DNA of 64,000 nt, from NCBI GenBank assembly GCA_000597885.1, contig CP004371.1, positions 3,674,501 to 3,738,500 of the forward strand. Reading direction: 5' to 3'. Under the pieces are notes generated by a model. The model was not told the DNA's origin and did not search any database. It saw only the letters and a list, made by a program, of their open reading frames with translations. A program made the translations under genes and the position numbers. How positions within the stretch are numbered: position 1 is the stretch's first letter; every line of letters begins with the position of its first letter. Positions 17,939 through 25,674 of this stretch are shown here, in pieces. Source of the stretch: Flammeovirgaceae bacterium 311 (GTDB lineage: Bacteria; Bacteroidota; Bacteroidia; Cytophagales; Cyclobacteriaceae).

Positions 17939-18547
17939 ATGCGTTACCTTAGCATTGACTTAGAAACTAGTGGCTCCGACCCGCTTACCTGCCAGATTAT
18001 TGAGTTTGCTGCCGTATTGGAAGATACACATGCGCCTGACGTACCCGTAGAAGAACTTCCCTATCTGCGCCTGGCGGTTCATTACGAGATTATATGCGGT
18101 AATGTAGCCGCACTTGCCATGAATGCCCGGCTGCTGCAGGAACTTGCAGATGCAGAGCAGAAAAATAACCTGCCCCCCGATCATTGTGTGGCAGCAGAAG
18201 TACTGCCGCGCTTCGCAGAGTTTCTGGATGCCCAGCAGGTAAACAGAAAACGTGCCCTGCTGACTGCGGGTAAGAATTTTGCTTCCTTCGACCTGCCCTT
18301 TATCCACAACCTTCCCGGCTATGGCGAGCTGCTTACCATCAGCAATGCCGTGATAGATCCTGCCCTGCTGTACCTCGACTGGCAAAAGGACAGAAAACTA
18401 CCGAACATGTCTACCTGTAAAGAAAGGGCCAGCCTGTCTGAAATTGTAAGCCACCAGGCGCTGGATGATGCCCGGGATGTGGTGCGGCTGCTCCGTCCGT
18501 TTTACAAAAGATTTGTGGAACCGGATCAGCAGGGAGAAGCGCTGTAG
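17939..18547 (+). CDS. DEDDh 3'-5' exonuclease
   Basis: A 202-residue nuclease of the RNase T/DnaQ superfamily. Exo I is YLSIDLETSGSDP (DxE), Exo II is KNFASFDLPFIHN, and Exo III is SHQALDDARDVV with the His and Asp of the DEDDh class. The long spacing between Exo I and Exo II and the lack of fused domains do not allow an assignment to RNase T, oligoribonuclease or DnaQ. It is monocistronic. Confidence 0.85.
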   Translation: MRYLSIDLETSGSDPLTCQIIEFAAVLEDTHAPDVPVEELPYLRLAVHYEIICGNVAALAMNARLLQELADAEQKNNLPPDHCVAAEVLPRFAEFLDAQQVNRKRALLTAGKNFASFDLPFIHNLPGYGELLTISNAVIDPALLYLDWQKDRKLPNMSTCKERASLSEIVSHQALDDARDVVRLLRPFYKRFVEPDQQGEAL

Positions 18548-18628
18548 TTACATCTGGCTTCTCCTGCAGAAAATAATTTTTATGATTAATATCAACTTCC
18601 GGAGGGGCTTAATATCATAAAACAGCAT

Positions 18629-18648
18629 GCTAACAAGTGTTAGCTTTG
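18629..18648 (+). promoter_or_regulatory. Promoter -7 box with overlapping palindrome
   Basis: TAGCTTTG at 18641-18648 matches the -7 consensus TAnnTTTG. It overlaps GCTAACAAGTGTTAGC at 18629-18644, a 6-bp-arm palindrome that could be an operator. No TTTG is present at the proper upstream distance. It would have driven the CoA-transferase gene that is now truncated. Confidence 0.35.
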
Positions 18649-18678
18649 TACCATACATTACACTACCGCTATACCTAT

Positions 18679-18867
18679 ATGAGCCAGTTTGTTAGTGCCG
18701 AAGAAGCTGTTAAGGTGATCAAATCGGGAAACAGGGTTTACATACACAGTGTTGCCGCTGCGCCTGCCGCTCTTATCAGTGCTATGGTAGCCCGTGCACC
18801 GGAACTAAAGGGTGTTGAAATTGAACACCTGCACACAGAAGGAGAAGCTGGTGGTATGGAACAGTAA
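18679..18867 (+). pseudogene. Truncated acetyl-CoA hydrolase/CoA-transferase, 5' end only
   Basis: From ATG 18679 the frame reads MSQFVSAEEAVKVIKSG, then VAAAPAALISAMVARAPELKGVEIEHLHTEGEA. This is the N-terminus of the 4-hydroxybutyrate/acetate CoA-transferase family, normally about 430 residues. Homology stops near 18845 and a stop codon follows at 18865-18867. The rest of the gene is missing; the adjacent sequence is the minus-strand membrane-protein remnant. A deletion or rearrangement is the simplest reading. Confidence 0.75.
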
Positions 18868-19257
18868 GAAGAAAAAATTTACCGACAGGCCTGCAATAAG
18901 CTTATTGCGTTCCTGCAACCGAAACAAAACAAGGGGCAGTAAGATAGTAACAAGCAGCACCAGGCGACTTGAAAGATAAGAAAATTCTTCTACCTGCTCA
19001 TTATCGATTTTTCCCAGCACCGTAACAAGCATGGTGGCAGTAGGCACAAAAATACAAATGGCCAGGCGGCTAAAATCAAAGTGTCCGCTACGGTTAAGTA
19101 CCAGCACCCACAAATAAAACAAGCAGCTGATCAGTACAAGATATACCTGTATCACCAGGCCTATGGTGACAGCGATGGAAAAAGTAAGTATTAAGCTTAG
19201 AAGTATCAGTGAGAGATTATTGACGAGCAGGACAATTCGCCTCTCATGCGGACGCAT
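18805..19257 (-). pseudogene. Truncated multi-pass membrane protein, 5' end only
   Basis: 150 residues from ATG 19257 with about five hydrophobic segments. NRSGHFDFSRLAICIFVPTATML followed by LVLLVTILLPLVLFRLQERNKLIAG resembles the 7TM input domain of Cytophagales histidine kinases and adenylate cyclases. The C-terminal output domain is absent. After about LSVNFFFLLF the frame enters sequence belonging to the CoA-transferase fragment on the other strand. Both genes thus lose their 3' parts at the same point. Confidence 0.55.
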
Positions 19258-19447
19258 GGAAGGACCTATTCCTCAATGACTCATCCTTTCCCACAACTTT
19301 ATAATAAAAAATCCATGTGTACTCAACACCTGTAGCTATGCCCGTTCCTGCACTTATATGATCAGCAGGCATAAACATTCAGCTCTCATATATATATAAT
19401 TTGAGTTCAATGTTGCAAAATGCTTTTTGATGAAGCTTTCATGCCAG

Positions 19448-19475
19448 TGGCCTCAGAAGATCCTGCCTGAGGCCA
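19448..19475. repeat. Perfect 9-bp inverted repeat in the 19258-19605 gap
   Basis: TGGCCTCAG at 19448-19456 and CTGAGGCCA at 19467-19475 with a 10-nt loop. No T-run follows on either side. The rest of this 348-bp gap holds no gene I can support, apart from a TA-rich stretch near 19390 and the terminator at 19560-19587. Confidence 0.45.
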
Positions 19476-19559
19476 TCACACTCAGAGGCTGATAATAAAG
19501 CAGATACTTAATTTACTTTTAAGAGAAGTGAACGCAAATCAGAATAGTATTAACAAAAT

Positions 19560-19587
19560 AAAACCACTGCAGTTTTGCAGTGGTTTT
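19560..19587 (-). terminator. Terminator of the 165-aa conserved gene
   Basis: AAACCACTGCA at 19561-19571 and TGCAGTGGTTT at 19576-19586 make a perfect 11-bp stem with a 4-nt loop, flanked by A and T runs. It lies 19 bp beyond the minus-strand gene at 19606. Confidence 0.85.
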
Positions 19588-19605
19588 ATAATTCAGGCTT
19601 TGTAC

Positions 19606-20103
19606 TTAAACAGTAGCCTTTTTAAAATATCGTTTTAGCCAGCTTTCGGCGGCAGGCAGCAGCCATTTCTGCTCCAGCTCCTCCTTTGTAGCTACCAGTG
19701 TATTGATGAGTTGTGTTTGTGGTGCTATTTTACCCTGCTTTATGAGTGGTTTTAGCTCTGTAAGCGGATAGGTATTGATCTTTTCTCCCTCCCGGAAATA
19801 GACCAGGCTACGGTCTGTAAGGGTCAGATTCAGCTCTTTCTCCAGCATGCGTACATAACCCATAGAGCTATCGATGGAGCAGCCGCTGGCAGCCTGTACG
19901 TCCTCATCCACCGCCAGGATCAGGAACTGATCTTCCAGCACCTGGAAAGCGGCCTGCAGCGGCGTACCATGCGTGGCCCATCCGTTCAAAAATTCAGGAG
20001 CGGTGGTATTGATAAAGCTTAGTTCTTCCTGTGTAAAAGCTCTTGGAGCTGCATACACCCAGATACGGGCAGTATCGGGTAGTTGGCTGAATGGTATGTG
20101 CAT
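19606..20103 (-). CDS. Conserved Bacteroidota protein of unknown function
   Basis: 165 residues beginning MHIPFSQLPDTARIWVYAAPRAFT. Homologues I recall are often labelled ABC transporter ATPase, but no Walker A or signature motif is present, so that label should not be followed. FLNGWATHGTPLQAAFQVLEDQFLILAVDE and GCSIDSSMGYVRMLEKEL are the most distinctive parts. No signal peptide or membrane segment is seen. It is followed by a strong terminator. Confidence 0.7.
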   Translation of the reverse strand: MHIPFSQLPDTARIWVYAAPRAFTQEELSFINTTAPEFLNGWATHGTPLQAAFQVLEDQFLILAVDEDVQAASGCSIDSSMGYVRMLEKELNLTLTDRSLVYFREGEKINTYPLTELKPLIKQGKIAPQTQLINTLVATKEELEQKWLLPAAESWLKRYFKKATV

Positions 20104-20115
20104 AGTCTTTGGTAC

Positions 20116-20310
20116 TTAATCAATCATTATAAAGCAAAATCCCTTGTCTGAAGTTCCTTTGTAACTCCTGAATCCAAAGTAAACAAAGAGAAATAACAGC
20201 ATCAAACTAAGCACCAAAAATGTGCTGTAAGCAGAAAGAGCCTGCTGATGGTACACCAGCAGGCCTTCCGGATCAAAGTAACGCCCTTGAGCATTGTAAG
20301 ATAGTATCAC
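20116..20310 (-). CDS. Small single-pass membrane protein
   Basis: 64 residues from a GTG at 20310. The N-terminal half is polar (YNAQGRYFDPEGLLVYHQQALSAYS), followed by one transmembrane segment (TFLVLSLMLLFLFVYFGF). It fits neatly between two minus-strand genes and has coding-like composition. No ATG is available and I do not recognise the family, so confidence is limited. Confidence 0.45.
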   Translation of the reverse strand: MILSYNAQGRYFDPEGLLVYHQQALSAYSTFLVLSLMLLFLFVYFGFRSYKGTSDKGFCFIMID

Positions 20311-20411
20311 TCACCCCACACCAGCCAACCCGGCAGGCCAGATGCCAGCATAAAAGTTGCAGCCGGCAATCTGGAGAGAAACCCTATACCGCACAGCCCA
20401 TACCTCATTCC

Positions 20412-21212
20412 TTATAGGTTCCGGTCTATTAGTTCTGCAAGGTCTACTACATCTACTTCATTTTCTTTATTCTTTGCTTTAACACCATCAGAAAGCATTA
20501 CCATACAGAAAGGACAGGCAACCGCAATGGTTTGGGCGCCGGTGGCAAGAGCTTCTTCTGCACGCTCCACATTGATGTCTTTCGATTTTTTTGGATCGGG
20601 GAAGCCGGGTTCCGGCTCTTTCCACATCTGGGCACCGCCGGCACCGCAGCACAGGCCTTTGGCTTTGCTGCGCTTCATTTCCACCAGCTCGGCATCCAGG
20701 GCCTCCAGCACTTCACGAGGTGCCTCGTAAATACCATTGCCACGGCCCAGGTAGCAGCTGTCGTGATAGGTAATGCGTTTGCCCTTAAATTCGCCTCCGC
20801 CTTTCAGGGTAATTTTGCCCTCGTTGATGAGCTGCTGCAGGAAACTGCTGTGGTGCATTACCTCATAGCTACCTCCCAGGGCAGGGTACTCATTCTTCAG
20901 CACATTAAAGCAGTGGGGGCAGGCCGTAACAATGCGCTTGATCTCATAGCCATTGAGCACCTGAATGTTGCTCATGGCCTGCATCTGGAAAAGAAACTCA
21001 TTGCCGGCACGTCGGGCAGGATCGCCGGTGCAGCTTTCTTCCGGCCCCAGTACGGCAAACTTAATGCCTATCTTATTCAGGATTTTTACAAAAGCCCGGG
21101 TAACATTTTTATAACGGTCGTCGAAGCTACCAGCGCAGCCTACCCAAAATAATACATCGGGTGTTTCTCCAGCGGCAGCCAGTTCAGCAACAGTTGGTAC
21201 TTTATATTCCAT
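20412..21212 (-). CDS. CCG-domain Fe-S protein (HdrB/GlpC-like)
   Basis: 266 residues with two CCG-type cysteine modules. The first has FWVGCAGSFDDR and TACPHCFNVLKNEY; the second has HDSCYLGRGNGIYEAPREV and CCGAGGAQMW, then VACPFCMVML. Such modules bind non-cubane Fe-S clusters in heterodisulfide reductase HdrB and in glycolate or glycerol-phosphate dehydrogenase subunits. The gene upstream encodes the membrane Fe-S partner. Together they probably pass electrons between a soluble donor and the quinone pool. The physiological substrate is unknown. Confidence 0.85.
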   Translation of the reverse strand: MEYKVPTVAELAAAGETPDVLFWVGCAGSFDDRYKNVTRAFVKILNKIGIKFAVLGPEESCTGDPARRAGNEFLFQMQAMSNIQVLNGYEIKRIVTACPHCFNVLKNEYPALGGSYEVMHHSSFLQQLINEGKITLKGGGEFKGKRITYHDSCYLGRGNGIYEAPREVLEALDAELVEMKRSKAKGLCCGAGGAQMWKEPEPGFPDPKKSKDINVERAEEALATGAQTIAVACPFCMVMLSDGVKAKNKENEVDVVDLAELIDRNL

Positions 21213-21302
21213 CGGATTGTTAGTTCGTAAGTGGTTGTTATGCCGGCACCAGGTATTTCTACATACCCCATACCATCTACATTGTACAGGTCTGTTTGTG
21301 TA

Positions 21303-22664
21303 TCAGGACTCCTTATTTTCACGAAGTGAGTCTGCCCAGTTAAAGCGGTCGCTGGGTGGAAATTTCCAGGGGGCAAAGCTGGTTTCGATGTTCTGGAACA
21401 TCAGCTGCCACTCCTGCGGGCTGCTGCTTTCTTCCATGGCCATATAACGGCGCATCTGCAGAATTACATCCAGCGGATTGATCATCACAGGGCAGGCTTC
21501 CACACAGGCCTGGCAGGAGGTACAGGCATTGATTTCTTCTTCGGTAATATAATCGCGGAACAGGGATTTGCCATCTTCCAGGCCTGGTCCGCCGGCATCG
21601 AGGCTACGGCCAACCTCCTCGGCCCGTGCGCGTACATCCATTACAATTTTACGCGGCGACAGTTTTTTACCTGTTTGCCAGGCCGGGCACATGCTGCTGC
21701 AACGCCCGCACTGTGTACAGGTGTAGGAATCCAGAATATTTTTCCAGCTAAGGTCATTGATATCCTTGGCACCAAAGCGACCAATTTCCACCCCCTCTCC
21801 GGGTGCCTCCGGGGCAGCATGATCGGGTGCAGTGGTGTCGGTAATCCCCAGCATGCTTTTCACCTCACGGGTTACCTCCGGCATGTTGCGCATTTCGCCC
21901 TGGGGCTTTATATCGGCATAATAGGTATTGGGGAAAGCCAGGAAAATATGCAGGTGCTTGGAGTAAGTTATGTATACCGTAAAGGCTAAGATGCCGATAA
22001 TATGGATCCACCAGGTAATACGCTCAATAATAATAAGGGTAGAGGTGCTGAAATCCTGGAACAGGGGCGTTAACAAGCCGCTGAAGAAAAAGCTGCCGGT
22101 TGCCACATAACGTTCGTCGCGGGCCTGCAGGAGTGTGTCGGTGGCATTCATGGTCAGGATGGCCGTCATGAGCAGGATCTCAAAGATCAGGATCAAATTG
22201 GCATCAAGCTTGGGCCAGTGTGTCATTTCCTCTCCCTTGAAACGGTTTACCTTCAGTACGTTTCGGCGAATAAGAAAAACCACGCAGGATACCAGGATGA
22301 GCACTGCCAGAAATTCGAACAGGTTTAAGGCAGCGGTGTAGAGGCCATCGCCACCAATGATGCCGGCAAAGAAGCGGTGGGTGCCAAAAATACCATCAAT
22401 CACAAACTCCAGTACTTCTACATTAATCACAAAGAAGCCCACATAAATGAACAGGTGCAGAATGGCCGGTATGGGGCGTTTAAACATTTTCTTCTGACCA
22501 AAGGCAATCAGCAGCAGATTGCGCAGGCGCTCGCCTTTATGATCGGTACGCTCCTGTGATCTGCCCAGGTAAATGTTGCGGTTCAGATACCTGGCCCTCT
22601 TAAAAATCAGCCAGGCGGTAACACCTAAAATGAGTATAAATATGATGCGGGGTAAAAATTCCAT
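21303..22664 (-). CDS. Membrane 4Fe-4S electron-transfer protein
   Basis: 453 residues. The first two thirds hold about five transmembrane segments similar to the NarI-like cytochrome b part of DsrM/HdrE proteins (for example WWIHIIGILAFTVYITYSKHLHIFLAFPNTYYA, with candidate haem histidines). The C-terminal part carries two 4Fe-4S motifs, CTQCGRCSSMCP and CTSCQACVEACP. The CCG protein follows 90 bp downstream. I infer a two-subunit HdrDE-like quinone-linked module. The N-terminus MEFLPRIIFILILG is hydrophobic and acts as the first membrane anchor. Confidence 0.85.
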   Translation of the reverse strand: MEFLPRIIFILILGVTAWLIFKRARYLNRNIYLGRSQERTDHKGERLRNLLLIAFGQKKMFKRPIPAILHLFIYVGFFVINVEVLEFVIDGIFGTHRFFAGIIGGDGLYTAALNLFEFLAVLILVSCVVFLIRRNVLKVNRFKGEEMTHWPKLDANLILIFEILLMTAILTMNATDTLLQARDERYVATGSFFFSGLLTPLFQDFSTSTLIIIERITWWIHIIGILAFTVYITYSKHLHIFLAFPNTYYADIKPQGEMRNMPEVTREVKSMLGITDTTAPDHAAPEAPGEGVEIGRFGAKDINDLSWKNILDSYTCTQCGRCSSMCPAWQTGKKLSPRKIVMDVRARAEEVGRSLDAGGPGLEDGKSLFRDYITEEEINACTSCQACVEACPVMINPLDVILQMRRYMAMEESSSPQEWQLMFQNIETSFAPWKFPPSDRFNWADSLRENKES

Positions 22665-22739
22665 AAAGGACTATCTTTTATAGATTTGGGTTGTTTATGA
22701 TTAAATAACTATCCTCTAAAATCTTTTTCTTCTGAAATG

Positions 22740-22770
22740 TTTGCCAAAATATATTTCTGTACTACTTTTG
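22740..22770 (+). promoter_or_regulatory. Promoter of tRNA-Phe
   Basis: TTTG at 22740-22743, a 19-nt spacer, and TACTTTTG at 22763-22770, exactly the Bacteroidota consensus. The transcript would start about 10 nt before the mature tRNA end. Confidence 0.8.
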
Positions 22771-22785
22771 TACTCCCAAACGGCT

Positions 22786-22858
22786 GGTGATGTAGCTCAG
22801 TTGGTAGAGCAAAGGACTGAAAATCCTTGAGTCGACGGTTCGATTCCGCCCATCACCA
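22786..22858 (+). tRNA. tRNA-Phe (anticodon GAA)
   Basis: A complete cloverleaf is visible: acceptor GGTGATG/CATCACC, D arm GCTC-AGTTGGTA-GAGC, anticodon stem AAGGA/TCCTT with loop CTGAAAA, and T loop TTCGATT. The anticodon is GAA. The discriminator is A and the CCA end is not encoded. The T stem GACGG/CCGCC contains one A-C mismatch at its second pair, where G-C would be expected. An open frame across the gene (22762-22947, minus) is spurious. Confidence 0.97.
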
Positions 22859-22868
22859 CTCTCCCAAG

Positions 22869-22898
22869 ACCCTTCCCTAACAGTGGAAGGGTTTTTTT
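22869..22898 (+). terminator. Terminator of tRNA-Phe
   Basis: CCCTTCC at 22870-22876 and GGAAGGG at 22885-22891 with an 8-nt loop, followed by seven Ts. It lies 11 bp past the tRNA. The following 245 bp up to 23146 contain no other feature I can support. Confidence 0.9.
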
Positions 22899-23145
22899 GT
22901 TTTGGCCCCTTCAATCGTTTGCAAATATAGTTACTGTTGGTTTTCATGCACCCTAAGGTACAAAAAGATCTGAAAAAAAGGTATGCATGCAGACTAATTT
23001 GAAACAGTTCTAAAAAGAATATTACCGCTGGTGTAAAAACACTGGAGCTGATTACACATAATAAATACCTTTGGTCAGCTTTTTAAGGCAAAAGAAGCAG
23101 AGGCCAAAAAGTGATGAGCTTAACTTATTTTTCAGCCTATACACC

Positions 23146-23640
23146 ATGAAAAAAACAATAATCCTGCTGTGTTTACTATGCATTACGCTTGGCGTATACG
23201 CGCAACAGGCGGCAGAACAGGAAGTGCTTAAGCTGGAGCGCGAATGGCTGGATGCCTATGAACAAAACGATGTTGCTGCCATGGACCGTATCGTAGCAGA
23301 AGAGTTTGAAATCAGGTACCCGGAGGGAAAAGTAGATACCAAGGCAGATCTTCTTAAAATGGTGGGCAGCCATGCCGGTAAACCAAGCAATATAAAGCTT
23401 TATACCGATCAGACTGTTGCCACTGCTTACTCGGATACGGTAGTTCTAAAGGGTATAGTAATTTTGGAAATTAAGCATGGTGAAGAAAAGAAGCAGATAA
23501 AACAATACTACACCGATACCTGGGTGAGAGGCGGTACAGGATGGCAGGTGGTGGCATCGCAGCTGGCTGACCTGCCAAAACCAGGTGGTGCCACTAATGC
23601 AGAGATCAATGCTGCAGGCACTGGTAACAAAGAAGATTAA
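23146..23640 (+). CDS. Secreted NTF2-like (DUF4440-type) protein
   Basis: 164 residues from ATG 23146 (MKKTIILLCLLCITLGVYAQ), a signal peptide ending in YAQ. The mature part begins EQEVLKLEREWLDAYEQNDVAAMDRIVAEEFEIRYPEGKVDTKADLL, the standard start of SnoaL/DUF4440 folds, and ends with TDTWVRGGTGWQVVASQL. These are cone-shaped ligand-binding or hydrolase-like domains; the substrate cannot be read from sequence. The frame extends upstream to 23071, but the signal peptide decides the start. Confidence 0.82.
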   Translation: MKKTIILLCLLCITLGVYAQQAAEQEVLKLEREWLDAYEQNDVAAMDRIVAEEFEIRYPEGKVDTKADLLKMVGSHAGKPSNIKLYTDQTVATAYSDTVVLKGIVILEIKHGEEKKQIKQYYTDTWVRGGTGWQVVASQLADLPKPGGATNAEINAAGTGNKED

Positions 23641-23703
23641 GCTTTTTGCTGTAACAGTATATTTTTTGGTATCTCAATTTTTTTAACAGATCCCCTCAAT
23701 AAT

Positions 23704-23740
23704 AAGGGCAATGAGATGTAAAAATCCATTGCCCTTCTTT
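23704..23740 (+). terminator. Terminator after the NTF2-like gene
   Basis: AAGGGCAAT at 23704-23712 and ATTGCCCTT at 23728-23736 pair perfectly with a 15-nt loop, followed by a T-rich tail. Confidence 0.8.
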
Positions 23741-23793
23741 ATTTAATTCGGCCGTTACTATTGCGCCGTGCTTTACGCCCGGAACTCTTTTTT

Positions 23794-23883
23794 GCTGTAC
23801 CAGCTAAACGGCAACTATCAACGAGTATGCTGGAACCGCGATTAGCTGTACCAGCTAAGCTGTTCCAGCTAAGCTGGTACAGC
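23794..23883 (-). repeat. 14-bp tandem repeat at the pfpI-like gene 3' end
   Basis: On the minus strand three adjacent copies run CTGTACCAGCTTAG, CTGGAACAGCTTAG, CTGGTACAGCTAAT. The first contains the last codons and the stop of the PfpI-like gene. A fourth copy (GCTGTACCAGCTAA on the plus strand) lies at 23794-23807. The array looks like local slippage duplication of the gene's own end and also creates a 12-bp inverted repeat (23845-23856 with 23872-23883). Confidence 0.6.
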
Positions 23884-24483
23884 CGCCATGGAGGAGGCGC
23901 CCAGGTCTATCTTTGCACCCATTACCTCCAGAAATGCGCGGATAAACTTAGGGTGGGCCGGCCAGGCGGGAGAGGTAACCAGGTTGCCGTCTACCACCAC
24001 ATCATCAATGGCTACAGACTCATAAGTACCCCCTGCCAGGCCAATCTCAGGGCCAACAGCCGGGTAAGCCGTAAGCTTGCGCCCTTGTACCACTCCGGCC
24101 ACCGTTAAGATTTGTATGGCATGGCAAATGGCTGCCAGCGGTTTGTTGTTGTCCATGAAGTAGCGCACCAGCTCCAGTACCTTTTCATTCAGCCGCAGGT
24201 ATTCCGGCGCTCTGCCGCCTGCCACCACAAATCCTTCGTAATCGGCAGGGTTAACCTCATCAAAGCTGTAGTTGAGCTGAAAATTGTGTCCGCGTTTTTC
24301 AGAATAAGTCTGGTCACCCTCAAAATCGTGTATGGCCGTTCTTACCATATCGCCCTTTTTCTTATCGGGGCAAACGGCATGCACCTCGTAGCCTACCATT
24401 TGCAGCATTTGAAATGGTACCATGGTTTCGTAATCTTCGGCGTAATCGCCGGTAAGAAAGAGGATTTTTTTTGGATTTCCCAT
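23869..24483 (-). CDS. DJ-1/PfpI family protein
   Basis: 204 residues. The alpha/beta core begins [20 protein letters not shown], with the acidic residue conserved near the active site. [13 protein letters not shown] precedes the nucleophile elbow AICHAIQIL, whose Cys is the catalytic or oxidation-sensing residue. Known members act as deglycases, proteases or chaperones; the role here is open. The C-terminal tail SSMAAVPA lies in a repeat and may be variable. Confidence 0.88.
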   Translation of the reverse strand: MGNPKKILFLTGDYAEDYETMVPFQMLQMVGYEVHAVCPDKKKGDMVRTAIHDFEGDQTYSEKRGHNFQLNYSFDEVNPADYEGFVVAGGRAPEYLRLNEKVLELVRYFMDNNKPLAAICHAIQILTVAGVVQGRKLTAYPAVGPEIGLAGGTYESVAIDDVVVDGNLVTSPAWPAHPKFIRAFLEVMGAKIDLGASSMAAVPA

Positions 24484-24640
24484 CGTTGTAAAAGTTAAGG
24501 ATTAATAAAGAAAAATCAGGAGACTATTTCAGTGCAGGCATGCCCTGCAGCAAAAAAATAAAGACTTGCAGCAGACTCCCTGAACCCTAAAAAGGTACAA
24601 AAAAAGCCTTAACAATAGAAATCCTCTTATTAAAAATTTA

Positions 24641-25663
24641 TTACTTTTTCTGTAATGGCAATTGCAGCCATTCCAGCCAGTCCTGCACCACCTTGTCCCA
24701 GTTATAATTGTTGTAATCAATCTCGCCGGTGGGGGTGAGGCCAAAATAATTATGTTCCAGGGGGGAGTATGCCTTGTAGTTAAAATTGGTTTTTTTAGCG
24801 CGTATGGTCTCCACACGCAAATAGTCGTTAAAGATAGCAGTAGTATCTTTGGTGCCATAGGTAACCAGTACCGGTATGTTAAGCTGCATCAGGTTGTGCA
24901 GCGGAGGTAAGGAAAACTGATAAGTAGTTTTAGGGGTGTCGCCCTCGGAGCCATCCAGGCTTTCGGCATTGTTGACAACATACTGCCAGAAGAGCAGATC
25001 ACTTTCGGCCTGTGCATCTTCTACTGCCCGGGTTTTGGCAATAAACGTCATGATACGCCCCAGGGGGTTGCCACCTGAATAAATCAGGTGGGTGATATCG
25101 GGGGAGAGTGTTGCCATTTTAGCTGCAATGGTACTACCCTCAGAATGGCCTGCCACCACCAGCTGCCGGCTGTTTAGCCAGGCTTGCTCTTTCAGAAAAC
25201 TAATTACCGCCAGGTTACGCGCTACGTAGTAATCTAGATTATTACGCTCCGAGTACTCTACGGGAAAATGCCCGGTTTCCGGATCCAGAAAGGTAAAGTT
25301 GGGGGGGAGGTGCTTCGATTCTATGACCACCGGAATAAAAGGCTTCCCGATAATGGCCAGGTGGTAGTGCTGCAGCAACTCTTCGGTACGGAAAGGAAAG
25401 GTGCCATAAATACCCTGTTCATCGTAAATAATGAGCGGTATTGGCAGGGATCCCTGGATAAATAATAAAAGCGGTTTTTTCTTCTGCTCCTGACCCTTTT
25501 GTGATAGCACCAGAATATTCACAGGATCTTGCTGAAAGGGCATTTGCAGGTAGCGAAAGCCAAAATCCTGGGGTGCTTTATTCTGCGCATTCAGGGGTGC
25601 TGCTACCAGCAGGAAGAGCATAAGCACAGGAAGGAGTGTATAAAGGGAGCAGGAGCAGCGCAT
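24641..25663 (-). CDS. Secreted alpha/beta hydrolase
   Basis: 340 residues with a signal peptide (LPVLMLFLLVAAPLNAQ). The nucleophile elbow is VAGHSEGSTIA (Ser). The Asp is probably in VTYGTKDTTA, and the His in SPLEHNYFG. The GSLPIPLII stretch supplies the oxyanion region. This is an acyl-peptidase or esterase-like layout; the substrate is unknown. It follows the DUF1028 gene by 11 bp and is likely co-transcribed with it. Confidence 0.82.
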   Translation of the reverse strand: MRCSCSLYTLLPVLMLFLLVAAPLNAQNKAPQDFGFRYLQMPFQQDPVNILVLSQKGQEQKKKPLLLFIQGSLPIPLIIYDEQGIYGTFPFRTEELLQHYHLAIIGKPFIPVVIESKHLPPNFTFLDPETGHFPVEYSERNNLDYYVARNLAVISFLKEQAWLNSRQLVVAGHSEGSTIAAKMATLSPDITHLIYSGGNPLGRIMTFIAKTRAVEDAQAESDLLFWQYVVNNAESLDGSEGDTPKTTYQFSLPPLHNLMQLNIPVLVTYGTKDTTAIFNDYLRVETIRAKKTNFNYKAYSPLEHNYFGLTPTGEIDYNNYNWDKVVQDWLEWLQLPLQKK

Positions 25664-25674
25664 AGTTACCTGTT

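Noticed and set aside
19606-20103. ABC transporter ATPase
   Set aside because: The usual database label has no support: no Walker A, signature or Walker B motif is present.
22762-22947. 61-codon minus-strand frame
   Set aside because: It lies across tRNA-Phe and its terminator.
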